Source: Odiellus spinosus (lineage: Eukaryota > Arthropoda > Arachnida > Opiliones > Phalangiidae). From it: 64,000 nucleotides of DNA. Both the position numbers and the translations under genes were made by a program. Below are positions 49,401 to 54,010 of the stretch, one piece after another (the stretch's first letter is position 1; each line of letters opens with the position of its first letter). The notes beneath the pieces are model-generated. The model did not search any database. It worked only from the letters and a program-made list of their open reading frames with translations, and had not been told where the DNA came from. The stretch covers positions 5,318,190 through 5,382,189 of the forward strand of contig OY987236.1 in NCBI GenBank assembly GCA_963920705.1. Reading direction: 5' to 3'.

Positions 49401-52400
49401 ACTGAAAATCAAAGATTATTGGATTCAAATGGACACAAAACATTTGATTTTTAAGCGATTTACACAAAATTAACACCAATCGAAAGAGCAAATATTGGTC
49501 TATCTAAAAACGAGTTTTGGAAAATCCTCGTAAATGTTAAAATTCATAGTGTCCACGGTTTCGATAACATAATAAAAAAATAATAATCGTAGACGGATAC
49601 TTCGTGGAAGTATCCGTCTACGATTATTATCTTTTTATTATATTTGGAAAATCCGTTGAAAAACATGGAAAATATGGACATTTTAAAAAAACATCTAATA
49701 TCAAAAAGCGAATTTTTAAAATCTGGAATTTGACTATTTTGATATTGTATGATTTCTTGAATTGGCCATATTTTTCTTGTTTCTCAACGGATTTTTGAAA
49801 ACTCTTATTATTTAGACTGTCTATTAGTTGCTCTTTCGAATGACTTTGGTTTTGTCTAAATTGCCAAAACGTGACAAATATAAAATTGGTTAAAATTAAG
49901 CAAAAACGCTTAAAAATCCAAGATTATTGGATTCAAATGGACACAAAACATTTGATTTTTAAGCGATTTAGACAAAATTAACCCCAATCGAAAGAGCAAA
50001 TATTGGTCTATCTAAAAAACAAGAGTTTTGTAAAATCCGTTGAAAAACATGGAAAATATGGACAATTCAAAAAACATCTAATATCAAATTGCAAATTTTT
50101 AAAATCTAAAATTTGAATATTTTGATATTGTATGATTTCTTGAATTGGCCATATTTTTCTTGTTTTTCAACGGATTTTTGAAAACTCTTATTATTTAGAC
50201 TGTCCATTATTTGCTCTTTCGAATGAATTTGATTGTGTCTAAATTGCCAAAACGTGACAAATATAAAATGGGTTAAAATTAAGCAAAAACACTGAAAATC
50301 AAAGATTATTGGATTCAAATGGACACAAAACATTTGATTTTTAAGCGATTTACACAAAATTAACACCAATCGAAAGAGCAAATATTGGTCTATCTAAAAA
50401 CGAGTTTTGGAAAATCCTCGTAAATGATAAAATTCATAGTGTCCACGGTTTCGATAACATAATAAAAAAATAATAATCGTAGACGGATACTTCGTGGAAG
50501 TATCCGTCTACGATTATTATCTTTTTATTATATTTGGAAAATCCGTTGAAAAACATGGAAAATATGGACATTTTAAAAAAACATCTAATATCAAAAAGCG
50601 AATTTTTAAAATCTGAAATTTGACTATTTTGATATTGTATGATTTCTTGAATTGGTCATATTTTTCTTGTTTTTCAACGGATTTTTGAAAACTCTTATTA
50701 TTTAGACTGTCCATTATTTGCTCTTTCGAATGACTTTGGTTTTGTCTAAATTGCCAAAACGTGACAAATATAAAATGGGTTAAAATTAAGCAAAAACGCT
50801 TAAAAATCAAAGATTATTGGTTTCAAATGGACACAAAACATTTGATTTTTAAGCGATTTAGACAAAATCCACACCAATCGAAAGAGCAACTATAGGTCTA
50901 TATAAAAAACAAGAGTTTTGGAAAATCCGTTGAAAAACATGGAAAATATGGACAATTCAATTAAAAATTAAATAACTTCTGATTAAGTATGGAGCAAAAT
51001 TTTATTTCAGCGCAGTTAGGTGGAGCAAATTAAGGCCTACATAATGGCTATTTTATTATTTTACATCGAAGAAGTTTGGGGGGGCCAAACGTTACTTTGG
51101 CCCCGCCAATTAAAAATTAAATAGCTTCTTATTAAGTATGGAGCAAAATTTTATTTTAGCGCAGTTAGGTGGAGCAAATTAAGGCCTACATAATGGCTAT
51201 TTTATTATTTTACATCGAAGAAGTTTGGGGGGGCCAAACGTTACTTTGGCCCCGCCAATTAAAAATTAAATAACTTCTTATTAATTATGGAGCAAAATTT
51301 TATTTTAGCGCAGTTAGGTGGAGCAAATTAAGGCCTACATAATGGCTATTTTATTATTTTACATCGAAGAAGTTTGGGGGGGCCATACGTTACTTTGGCC
51401 CCGCCAATTAAAAGTTAAATAACTTCGCATTAAGTATGGAGCAAAATGTTTTGAAGAAATGCTCAGCAGAGCATTTTGGATACTTTATGACTTTAGAATA
51501 TGGGACTAATCGGGGAACTTGGGGGGGCTAATTGTTAATCTGGCCCCCGAATTAAACTATAATTAACTCATTAACGCTTATGGAGCAAATTGTACTAACG
51601 GTTCTAATCGTTGGAGCATTAATGCGAGAATATATATTTCAAGTTTAAAAGCGTTTGGTGGACTGGGGGGGCAACCGTTATCTTGGCCCCCCCAATAAAA
51701 AATTAATTATCTCGGCTAGGGGGAGGGAGCAAAATATAGTTTTTGTGGAGCATAACGGAGCAAAACAAAGCGGATCTGGCGGCCCCATCAAAAGGGGATT
51801 GGTTAGGAGTGGGGGGGCTGAATGTTAACTTAGCCCCCCCAATTAAAATTTAAATAACTATAAAGGGGCGGGGGTGCAAAATTAATGAATAACGGAGCAA
51901 AATAGAGCAAAAGGGGAGCAAAATTATAGGGATGGAGAATTTCGATTCGGTTATCGGGGGGGCCAAGTTGACGGAGCCAATTTATAGGCATGTTCGTGGT
52001 TTTATAAACTATTAATTGAACATGCCTAAAATTAAACTAAATTAAAAGGAAAAAAATTAATGTTTCCTTTTTATATTATAGGCAATTGTGTACGAAGGGC
52101 AAGACAAAAATCCCGAAATGTGCAGAGTGTTATTAACACACGAAGTCATGTGCAGGTAATTTCATTTTAAATATTATTTACTAGCCAACGATGTAATCTT
52201 TTTTACTATGGCTCCTGAATGTCAGCTTTGTTCGGAGCATTATTGCGCGGCAGTTGAAACACTTTTACAGGCGTTAACAATGCTTTGGCAATAACTTTTT
52301 ACATTTCTTAAATTAATATATTTCTATAGACTTACAAGTGTTAGTAACAATTATTTTATACCTAAATTAGGCTTAGAAATACTGATACCTAAATTAGGCT

Positions 52401-53185
52401 TAGCAATACTGATACCTAAATTACACTTAACAATAACTCGGACATACAAATAACTCCTTGATAACTAAATTAGGCTTAGCAATAAAAGCCTTAATAACTA
52501 AATTAGGCTTAGCAATAACTCCTTGATAACTAAATTAGGCTTAGAATAAAACGCCTTAATAACTAAATTAGGGTTAGCAATAACTCCTTGATAACTAAAT
52601 TAGGCTTAGCAATAACTCCTTCATAACTAAATTAGGCTTAACAATAACTCCTTGATAACTAAATTAGGCTTAACAATAACTCCTTGATAACTAAATTAGG
52701 CTTAACAATAACTCCTTGATAACTAAATTAGGCTTAACAATAAATCCTTGATAACTAAATTAGGCTTAACAATAACTCCTTGATAACTAAATTAGGCTTA
52801 ACAATAAATCCTTAATAACTAAGTTAGGCTTAACAAGAACTTTTGACTACAAAAATTAGGCCAAGCAATAACTCTAACATTAGAATTAGGTTTAACAATA
52901 ACGATTTGAAAGATAAATTAGGCTTATCATAAACTATCTTCGAACCTTAAAATATGTTTATCCCCAAACGATACACGAATTCCGTTATGTTTCTTGAAAT
53001 TAGGCTTAGCCACAAAACACTTGAATTTAAGCTTTGCAAACAAAAACATCCTGAATAGAAATTAGGCTTAGCGATAGAAATCTAATAATCATTATTGTTT
53101 TCCTTTTAAAAAATAGCCGATGCTGTGATAAGAAAAGTTGCGGGAACCGAAACGAAACCCCATCTGATCCAGTCATCATCGACAG
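7242..53185 (+). CDS. COE: COE/EBF-family transcription factor, 5' six coding exons (3'-partial gene)
   Basis: Gene-level entry. Joining 7242-7429, 12115-12268, 31746-31809, 37309-37364, 52082-52155 and 53117-53185 gives one open frame of 201 complete codons plus two bases of the next. It matches the COE/EBF family (vertebrate EBF1-4, fly knot/collier), nuclear dimeric DNA-binding factors acting in neuronal, muscle and blood-cell development. Seen directly: an N-terminal KEEPLG motif; a DNA-binding domain starting near residue 64 with [19 protein letters not shown]; then [23 protein letters not shown] and [19 protein letters not shown]; and the COE zinc knuckle H174-x3-C178-x2-C181-x5-C187, followed by [14 protein letters not shown]. 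Every junction has GT..AG and compatible phase. The rest of the DNA-binding domain, the IPT/TIG domain, the HLH and the C-terminus must lie beyond the window. Introns are 4.7, 19.5, 5.5, 14.7 and 1.0 kb. Family assignment is near certain; the phylum is not. Confidence 0.97.
7834..7868 (-). repeat. Partial copy of the ~70-bp dispersed repeat
   Basis: Its reverse complement, TTGCCCCTGATGATTATACT followed by TCAATATTAGCAC, matches the first half of the copy at 4174-4241. It lies 22 bp before another copy. Confidence 0.5.
7891..7958 (-). repeat. Dispersed ~70-bp short repeat, copy 2
   Basis: Inverted relative to copy 1. It reads AAGCCTGTAAAAATGTTC, then CTTTGGTGTTTACG, then AACAGGGGCAA, the same blocks in the same order as the copy at 37106-37173. 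Confidence 0.6.
9270..9745. mobile_element. Palindromic TTAA-flanked MITE, copy 1 (476 bp)
   Basis: The ends AGGGAGAATGAAAGGCC and GGCCTTTCATTCTCCCT are perfect inverted copies, flanked by TTAA at 9266-9269 and 9746-9749. Symmetry runs through almost the whole element: both halves contain ATCGATTAAGAATGC, TTTCGTTATTTTATAATC and ACGCGTACTCGCTCG/complement near the centre (about 9490-9545). Single-stranded it would fold into a hairpin of over 200 bp. It has no coding capacity. A second copy lies at 58843-59327. A Kolobok-like origin is inferred from TTAA plus an AGGG end. Confidence 0.85.
10588..10790 (+). repeat. Imperfect local duplication, ~106-bp period
   Basis: Two copies of a block starting CCAACCTTGAAAAA (10588 and 10694), each followed by AACGGGT and TTTAACGGCTATTTT. 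The first copy has a spacer containing CAAGGTTGG, giving local inverted symmetry. Confidence 0.6.
11070..11349. mobile_element. TA-flanked MITE (280 bp)
   Basis: Terminal inverted repeats GTCCTGGTCGATTT / AAATCGACCAGGAC are flanked by TA on both sides (11068-11069, 11350-11351), as for Tc1/mariner-type insertion. The inverted structure continues inward: CCGGAA / TTCCGG and CGCCATCTTTTTGTAG / CTACAAAAAGATGGCG. There is no open frame. A separate 36-bp hairpin is inserted at its centre. Confidence 0.8.
11191..11226. repeat. 36-bp hairpin insertion with flanking duplication
   Basis: CAACGCCTCCTATA and TATAGGAAGCGTTG are inverted around a 10-base loop. GACTAAC occurs immediately on both sides (11184-11190 and 11227-11233), as a 7-bp target duplication would. 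It sits at the centre of the TA-flanked MITE. Confidence 0.6.
12115..12268 (+). CDS. COE: COE exon 2: start of DNA-binding domain
   Basis: The first base completes a Ser codon split with exon 1 (AG+C); 51 codons follow (residues 64-114). The acceptor is acatcag preceded by a T-rich tract around 12070-12090. The translation runs [20 protein letters not shown], then [15 protein letters not shown], then [16 protein letters not shown], which is the diagnostic COE block. The chosen donor is CAG|gtcagt at 12269. A second in-frame CAG|gtcagg lies 15 bases downstream at 12284. Upstream of exon 2, the sequence between the T-rich tract and the acceptor does not read as COE. Confidence 0.96.
12480..12960 (+). 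repeat. Degenerate TTAGGCTTA-containing repeat zone
   Basis: TTAGGCTTAG or close variants occur at about 12493, 12605, 12683, 12726 and 12816 in AT-rich DNA. The same word is the core of the 32-bp minisatellite in intron 5, so this may be a decayed relative or simply a favoured genomic word. Confidence 0.4.
14830..15167 (+). mobile_element. MITE with 7-bp target duplication, copy A (338 bp)
   Basis: The ends CAGAAGTAGATGAAACCCTC and its inverted copy GAGGGTTTCATCTACTTCTG are extended by CTTTGAAGTCTA / TAGACTTCAAAG. Weaker inverted symmetry continues to CTCTCTGTATGGGT. ATAATAT occurs directly outside both ends. It has no coding potential. Copies B, C and D share its internal sequence. A 7-bp duplication does not single out a superfamily; Dada, P or atypical hAT are possible. 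Confidence 0.88.
16083..16417 (+). mobile_element. MITE with 7-bp target duplication, copy B (335 bp)
   Basis: Same family and orientation as copy A. The ends are CAGAAGCCGATGAAACCCTC and the inverse, and CTTATAT is duplicated on both sides (16076-16082, 16418-16424). The open frames crossing it on both strands result from the repeat and are not genes. Confidence 0.88.
16960..17350. other. CpG-rich patch inside intron 2
   Basis: CpG- and C-rich sequence with many cgcg words, unlike its surroundings. It could be an internal promoter or enhancer, or a GC-rich insertion. No motif decides between these. Confidence 0.35.
17789..17856 (+). repeat. Dispersed ~70-bp short repeat, copy 3
   Basis: Reads TTGCCCCTCG, ACACCGAAGCATAACGGC and GGAACACTTTTACAGGGGCT, same orientation as copy 1, with complementary ends. 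A fragment AATACTTGCCCCTT also occurs at about 19620. Confidence 0.65.
19849..20217. mobile_element. TTAA-type MITE, second family, copy 1
   Basis: The ends AGGGAGAATGAAACAG and CTTCATTATCCCT are inverted relatives. An internal stem pairs AAAGTAGGCTTAACAAGGATCC (about 19964-19985, split here for reading as AAAGTAGGCTTAA + CAAGGATCC) with GGATCCCTGTTAAGCCTACTTT (GGATCCCTG + TTAAGCCTACTTT, about 20109-20130). The flanks are CTAA/TTAG-like rather than clean TTAA. Related copies lie at 36568, 38000 and 59703. The sequence AACAGTATCC at about 20011 is the unoccupied equivalent of the nested insertion site at 59807. Confidence 0.7.
20857..31349 (+). repeat. 173-bp satellite array, about 60 monomers (10.5 kb)
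   Basis: Monomers begin GAAAGAAGACATTCCCTAG or GAAAGAGGACTTCCATTAG and contain TTCGCCACTCGAAAAAGATG followed at once by TTTCGCCACTCGATGG. The internal near-repeat is about 21 bp. Spacing is exactly 173 bp from 20857 to about 30780 with no net indel. One 21-bp unit is then added (about 30770-30800), and the last two monomers are truncated. Adjacent monomer types alternate mainly as 346-bp dimers, and marker variants recur in blocks. Each dimer opens a 61-codon frame from ATGGCATCA, but 173 is not a multiple of 3 and the frames are isolated, so coding is unlikely. The array lies wholly within COE intron 2, about 400 bp from exon 3. Confidence 0.97.
31353..31412 (+). repeat. Array-flanking sequence shared with 44.7 kb
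   Basis: Directly after the last truncated monomer, GACCATAGTTATGACGTAG and TATTGCGGGGAATTTT match 44701-44740 (GACCATAGTTGATGACGTAA, TATTGCGGGGAATTTT) with about three differences in 41 bp. This suggests both belong to the same dispersed element. Confidence 0.6.
31746..31809 (+). CDS. COE: COE exon 3
   Basis: A 64-bp exon of 21 codons plus one base (residues 115-135, G136 split). Acceptor tttgaatttgcag at 31745; consensus donor gtaagt at 31810. It encodes [22 protein letters not shown], split here only by the last codon; the TNNGI-YRLQLLY-NG core is invariant in COE proteins, and the EGQK and YANG residues resemble insect knot. It begins only about 400 bp downstream of the end of the 173-bp satellite array in intron 2. 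Confidence 0.95.
34848..35185 (-). mobile_element. MITE with 7-bp target duplication, copy C (338 bp)
   Basis: Opposite orientation to copies A and B. Ends CAGAAGCCGATGAAACCCTC and inverse; TAAATAT is duplicated at 34841-34847 and 35186-35192. The internal segment with GCGATTCGTACGCCTCCTAA and CTAGCAGCCTTGGAGTTCGT matches the other copies inverted. Confidence 0.88.
36568..36935. mobile_element. TTAA-type MITE, second family, copy 2
   Basis: The left end TTAA + AGGGATAATGAAGTCAG is clear. The internal stem GAAGGCTTAACAAGGATC (about 36741) pairs with GAATCCTTGTTAAGCCTAC (about 36855). The right end is degenerate (CATTTTTACCTCTT), so the right boundary is approximate. Confidence 0.55.
37106..37173 (-). 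repeat. Dispersed ~70-bp short repeat, copy 4
   Basis: Reads TAGCCCCTGTAAAAGTGTTC, GCTTCGGTGTTACGG and ACCATCAGGGGCA: the reverse complement of the copy-3 layout, with both complementary ends preserved. Confidence 0.65.
37309..37364 (+). CDS. COE: COE exon 4
   Basis: A 56-bp exon. Two bases complete G136, then 18 codons (residues 137-154) read [18 protein letters not shown]. Acceptor ctttttag at 37308 after a T-rich run; consensus donor gtgagt at 37365. It matches the COE segment with the VRLIDS-TKQ core. Exons 3 and 4 together are 120 bp, so skipping both would keep the frame while skipping either alone would not. Confidence 0.95.
38000..38335. mobile_element. TTAA-type MITE, second family, copy 3
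   Basis: The ends AGGGAAAATCTTAA and CATTCTCCCT are inverted relatives. The stem GGAAAGTAGGCTTAACAATG (about 38059) pairs with GATCCTTATTAAGCCTACTT (about 38232). The flanks are ATAA and TTGC, so the target duplication is decayed or the edges are misplaced. Confidence 0.6.
38550..39320. promoter_or_regulatory. Cluster of TCAAGGTCA half-sites in an imperfect repeat
   Basis: Exact TCAAGGTCA (either strand) occurs at 38555-38563, 39190-39198 and 39310-39318, with near matches at 39033, 39171 and 39292. TCAAGGTCA is the extended half-site of monomer-binding nuclear receptors (SF-1/FTZ-F1, ERR). The last four form two facing pairs about 121 bp apart inside an imperfect tandem repeat (CTTGATTGTGA...CATCTTAACA), so the cluster may come from repeat amplification and not selection. 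Confidence 0.4.
40717..41222 (+). repeat. Tandem duplication of a 253-bp unit
   Basis: Two copies start TAGATATTTAATTATAAA (40717, 40970) and share TACGCTAAGCCTAATTTGAA, GAACGAGCGCGCGCCTC and GTGATTGGCCATTG. The copies differ by scattered substitutions and small indels, so the duplication is not recent. The unit contains a CCAAT/ATTGG word and a cgcg-rich core. Confidence 0.85.
42490..42800 (+). repeat. Imperfect tandem repeat, ~100-135 bp period, three units
   Basis: Blocks containing TATGACGTCATTA, CTCTTTATC(C/T)CTGCCTTTA, TATTACTTCTAAA or TATTACATC and GGATAAA/AGATAAA recur near 42508, 42642 and 42745. TGACGTCA is the palindromic CREB/ATF site and occurs twice, carried by the repeat. Confidence 0.55.
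43027..43057 (+). repeat. A-tract
   Basis: About 30 bases, nearly all A, after GAGAAAAAG. Simple sequence; no adjacent retroposon body or target duplication could be recognised. Confidence 0.8.
44483..44779. repeat. Inverted-repeat element of about 300 bp
   Basis: TCAAAATTTTGATATACCTC...TTGACGCATTCTTAA (44483-44523) is inverted at 44741-44779 as TTAACAAGAATGCGTCAA...GGTTCAAAATTTTGA. The interior includes GACCATAGTTGATGACG and TATTGCGGGGAATTTTC, shared with the right edge of the satellite array. The true element may be longer; no target duplication was found. Confidence 0.55.
45215..45665 (+). repeat. Imperfect tandem repeat, ~125-bp period, three to four units
   Basis: Each unit carries CCCTAACA or CCCTTAACA, then TATTAAATCTxxxTGTT, an AAATATAA stretch, GATTTAxxxCAGTTGAAGG and TGGTGTTTT. 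Copies begin near 45245, 45375, 45500 and 45640 and differ noticeably. Confidence 0.6.
47478..48624 (+). repeat. Foldback core, left side: three 382/383-bp units
   Basis: Units start GAATTGTCCATATTTTCC at 47478, 47860 and 48242. Each is itself partly palindromic: TTTTTCAACGGATTTTCC near its start and GGATTTTTGAAAACTC-type sequence inverted near its end. Similar open frames of 78-104 codons recur in every unit on both strands of the element, which reflects unit similarity and not a protein. Confidence 0.85.
49530..49655. mobile_element. Hairpin insertion in foldback core, copy 1
   Basis: Relative to uninterrupted units (GTTTTGGAAAATCCGTTG), about 125 bp is inserted between two copies of TTTGGAAAATCC. 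The insert contains a perfect 23-bp inverted repeat, AATCGTAGACGGATACTT and complement, with loop CGTGG (49580-49630). Outer ATAATAAAAA words extend the stem. It looks like a small MITE with a target duplication of about 10-12 bp. Confidence 0.7.
50420..50545. mobile_element. Hairpin insertion in foldback core, copy 2
   Basis: Second copy, 890 bp downstream of the first (stem 50470-50520), carried by the direct duplication. The flanks and insert position are the same, so it copied along with its host and did not insert independently. Confidence 0.7.
52082..52155 (+). CDS. COE: COE exon 5: first half of zinc knuckle
   Basis: A 74-bp exon of 24 codons plus two bases (residues 155-178). It reads [16 protein letters not shown] then LLTHEVMC, nearly invariant across COE proteins. 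H174 and C178 are the first two zinc ligands; the other two are in exon 6. Acceptor tttatattatag at 52081, donor gtaatt at 52156. The end of a 5.5-kb foldback transposon lies about 100 bp upstream, so the branch point must sit in the short remaining stretch 51988-52080 or inside the element. Confidence 0.96.
52210..52273 (+). repeat. Dispersed ~70-bp short repeat, copy 5
   Basis: Reads GGCTCCTGAATGTCAGCTTT, then GTTGAAACACTTTTACAGGC. The most diverged copy. Only about 55 bp from the exon 5 donor. Confidence 0.5.
52361..52960 (+). repeat. 32-bp minisatellite with TTAGGCTTA core
   Basis: About 16-18 units. The best-preserved run (52580-52840) repeats CTAAATTAGGCTTAACAATA + ACTCCTTGATAA at a 32-bp period. 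Outer units vary more (AATACTGATAC, AATAAAAGCCTTAATAA). Units abut without unique spacers. Confidence 0.9.
53117..53185 (+). CDS. COE: COE exon 6: second half of zinc knuckle
   Basis: A 69-bp exon. One base completes S179, then 22 codons (residues 180-201) read [20 protein letters not shown] plus ID, ending in AG of the next Arg codon. C181 and C187 complete the H-x3-C-x2-C-x5-C knuckle unique to COE factors. Acceptor aaaaaatag at 53116 has a weak pyrimidine tract (a tttccttttaaa run lies just upstream); donor gtagga at 53186 is also weaker than consensus. The next expected sequence (FFLKFFLKCNQNC) was looked for through 64,000 and not found. Confidence 0.95.
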
Positions 53186-53571
53186 GTAGGACCCAATATT
53201 TTTATTTTCCCATTTGCACCGGTGTTCTATTTAGAACAAACTTTGGTTTCTAAATATGTGGTGCGTTCAGAACCGAGCGCACGTGCTGTTAAAGTTGAAT
53301 TCAATCGAGCGGTAATATGTAAAACCTCCAAAACCCGGGTTGCAACGTCTGGCGAGATAAAACCGGAAACTTTTGTAATTGCTAGAAATAATTTCGATCG
53401 GAATTTTGAAGCACCACCACGCGCCTTAATTGATATATCAAAAACGGAACTACATTCTTCTTAACGGTATTTAATATTAGGTGTTCCTACGCCGTATAAT
53501 CGTCAATTATGTATTTTCCGACTTGGTCATGATTATGAAGAGTGGGAAGAAAAGGGTCTTCATAGATTTAA

Positions 53572-54010
53572 AGGGAAAATGAAATGTTATTTTTTTTTTA
53601 CAACCTGAATTTTTTTCCCTGAATTTTAATAAAAATCACATCACGTGACCAATCAATAGGACGTTTTGAATATAATCAACCCGCTAATATACGCATTCCG
53701 GATTTAGTATATTTTTTATCATAAACCCTAATTAAGTGAAAGGAAGGGGGCTGATAATACGATAAAGTATATCACGTGGTGATTAACAAAAATTTAAATT
53801 AAGATGCCAGTCACGAAATTATATTTCTTAAATTCTACAGTAATCATCTCTGATTGGTTCTTTTTAATTCTTCCTCGTCTTAATAAAATCCAATGGTTTC
53901 TATATTTGGAGTCTGATTGGTCATATGAAATATTTAAAGGGCGTTATAATTTAATTGGTAAAATACCTTTTTTTTTTCATTTTTTTTTTATCGCGGTTTT
54001 CATTTTCCCT
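53572..54010. mobile_element. TTAA-flanked MITE (439 bp)
   Basis: The ends AGGGAAAATGAAA and TTTCATTTTCCCT are perfect 13-bp inverted repeats with TTAA on both sides (53568-53571 and 54011-54014). The interior differs from the palindromic MITE copies but shares the end motif. CACGTGACCAATCA and ATCACGTGGTGAT give internal symmetry. No coding capacity. Confidence 0.75.

Larger units (their letters stand above)
48632..50958 (-). repeat. Foldback core, right side: inverted units with an 890-bp direct duplication
   Basis: From about 48632 the same ~383-bp units run in the opposite orientation. A block of 890 bp is present twice in direct orientation (about 48780-49660 and 49670-50550), each with a hairpin insertion. 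The two long copies look almost identical; one visible difference is AAATGTTAAA versus AAATGATAAA near 49532 and 50422. The right core is thus about 1.2 kb longer than the left. Confidence 0.8.
46458..51978. mobile_element. 5,521-bp foldback DNA transposon, MULE-like (9-bp target duplication)
   Basis: The termini GGCTCCGTCAACTTGG and CCAAGTTGACGGAGCC are perfect inverted copies, with AATTTATAG duplicated directly outside (46449-46457 and 51979-51987). The outer arms 46458-47477 and 50959-51978 are both exactly 1,020 bp and nearly identical where compared. Each contains modules alternating G-rich/C-rich blocks (GGGGGGGCCAA ... GGCCCCCCC) with TTTTGCTCC words, the last three at a 149-bp period. 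The core is built of ~383-bp units in two opposed orientations. No transposase is seen. A 9-bp duplication and long inverted arms are classic for Mutator-like elements; FB/TU-type foldback elements are an alternative. It ends about 100 bp before exon 5. Confidence 0.9.
37365..52081 (+). other. COE intron 4 (14,717 bp, phase 0)
   Basis: Bounded by gtgagt and attatag. It holds a MITE, a cluster of TGACCTTGA words, a 253-bp tandem duplication, two sets of ~125-bp imperfect tandem repeats, an A-tract and the 5.5-kb foldback element. The stretches 41225-42480, 43060-44480 and 45665-46450 show no recognised feature beyond an AGGGAGAATGAAGTG end motif at about 43216. Confidence 0.85.
52156..53116 (+). 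other. COE intron 5 (961 bp, phase 2)
   Basis: Bounded by gtaatt and aaatag. It contains a short dispersed repeat just after exon 5 and a 32-bp minisatellite filling most of the rest. No other content was recognised. Confidence 0.9.

Noticed and set aside
47547-50810. Open frames of 64-104 codons on both strands of the foldback element as a transposase
   Set aside because: They are the same ~383-bp repeat read in each unit; the translations are low-complexity F/I/K-rich with no DDE-type or zinc-binding motif.
52361-52960. Regular ~32-bp repeats as a CRISPR array
   Set aside because: Units abut without unique spacers and the context is a eukaryotic intron.
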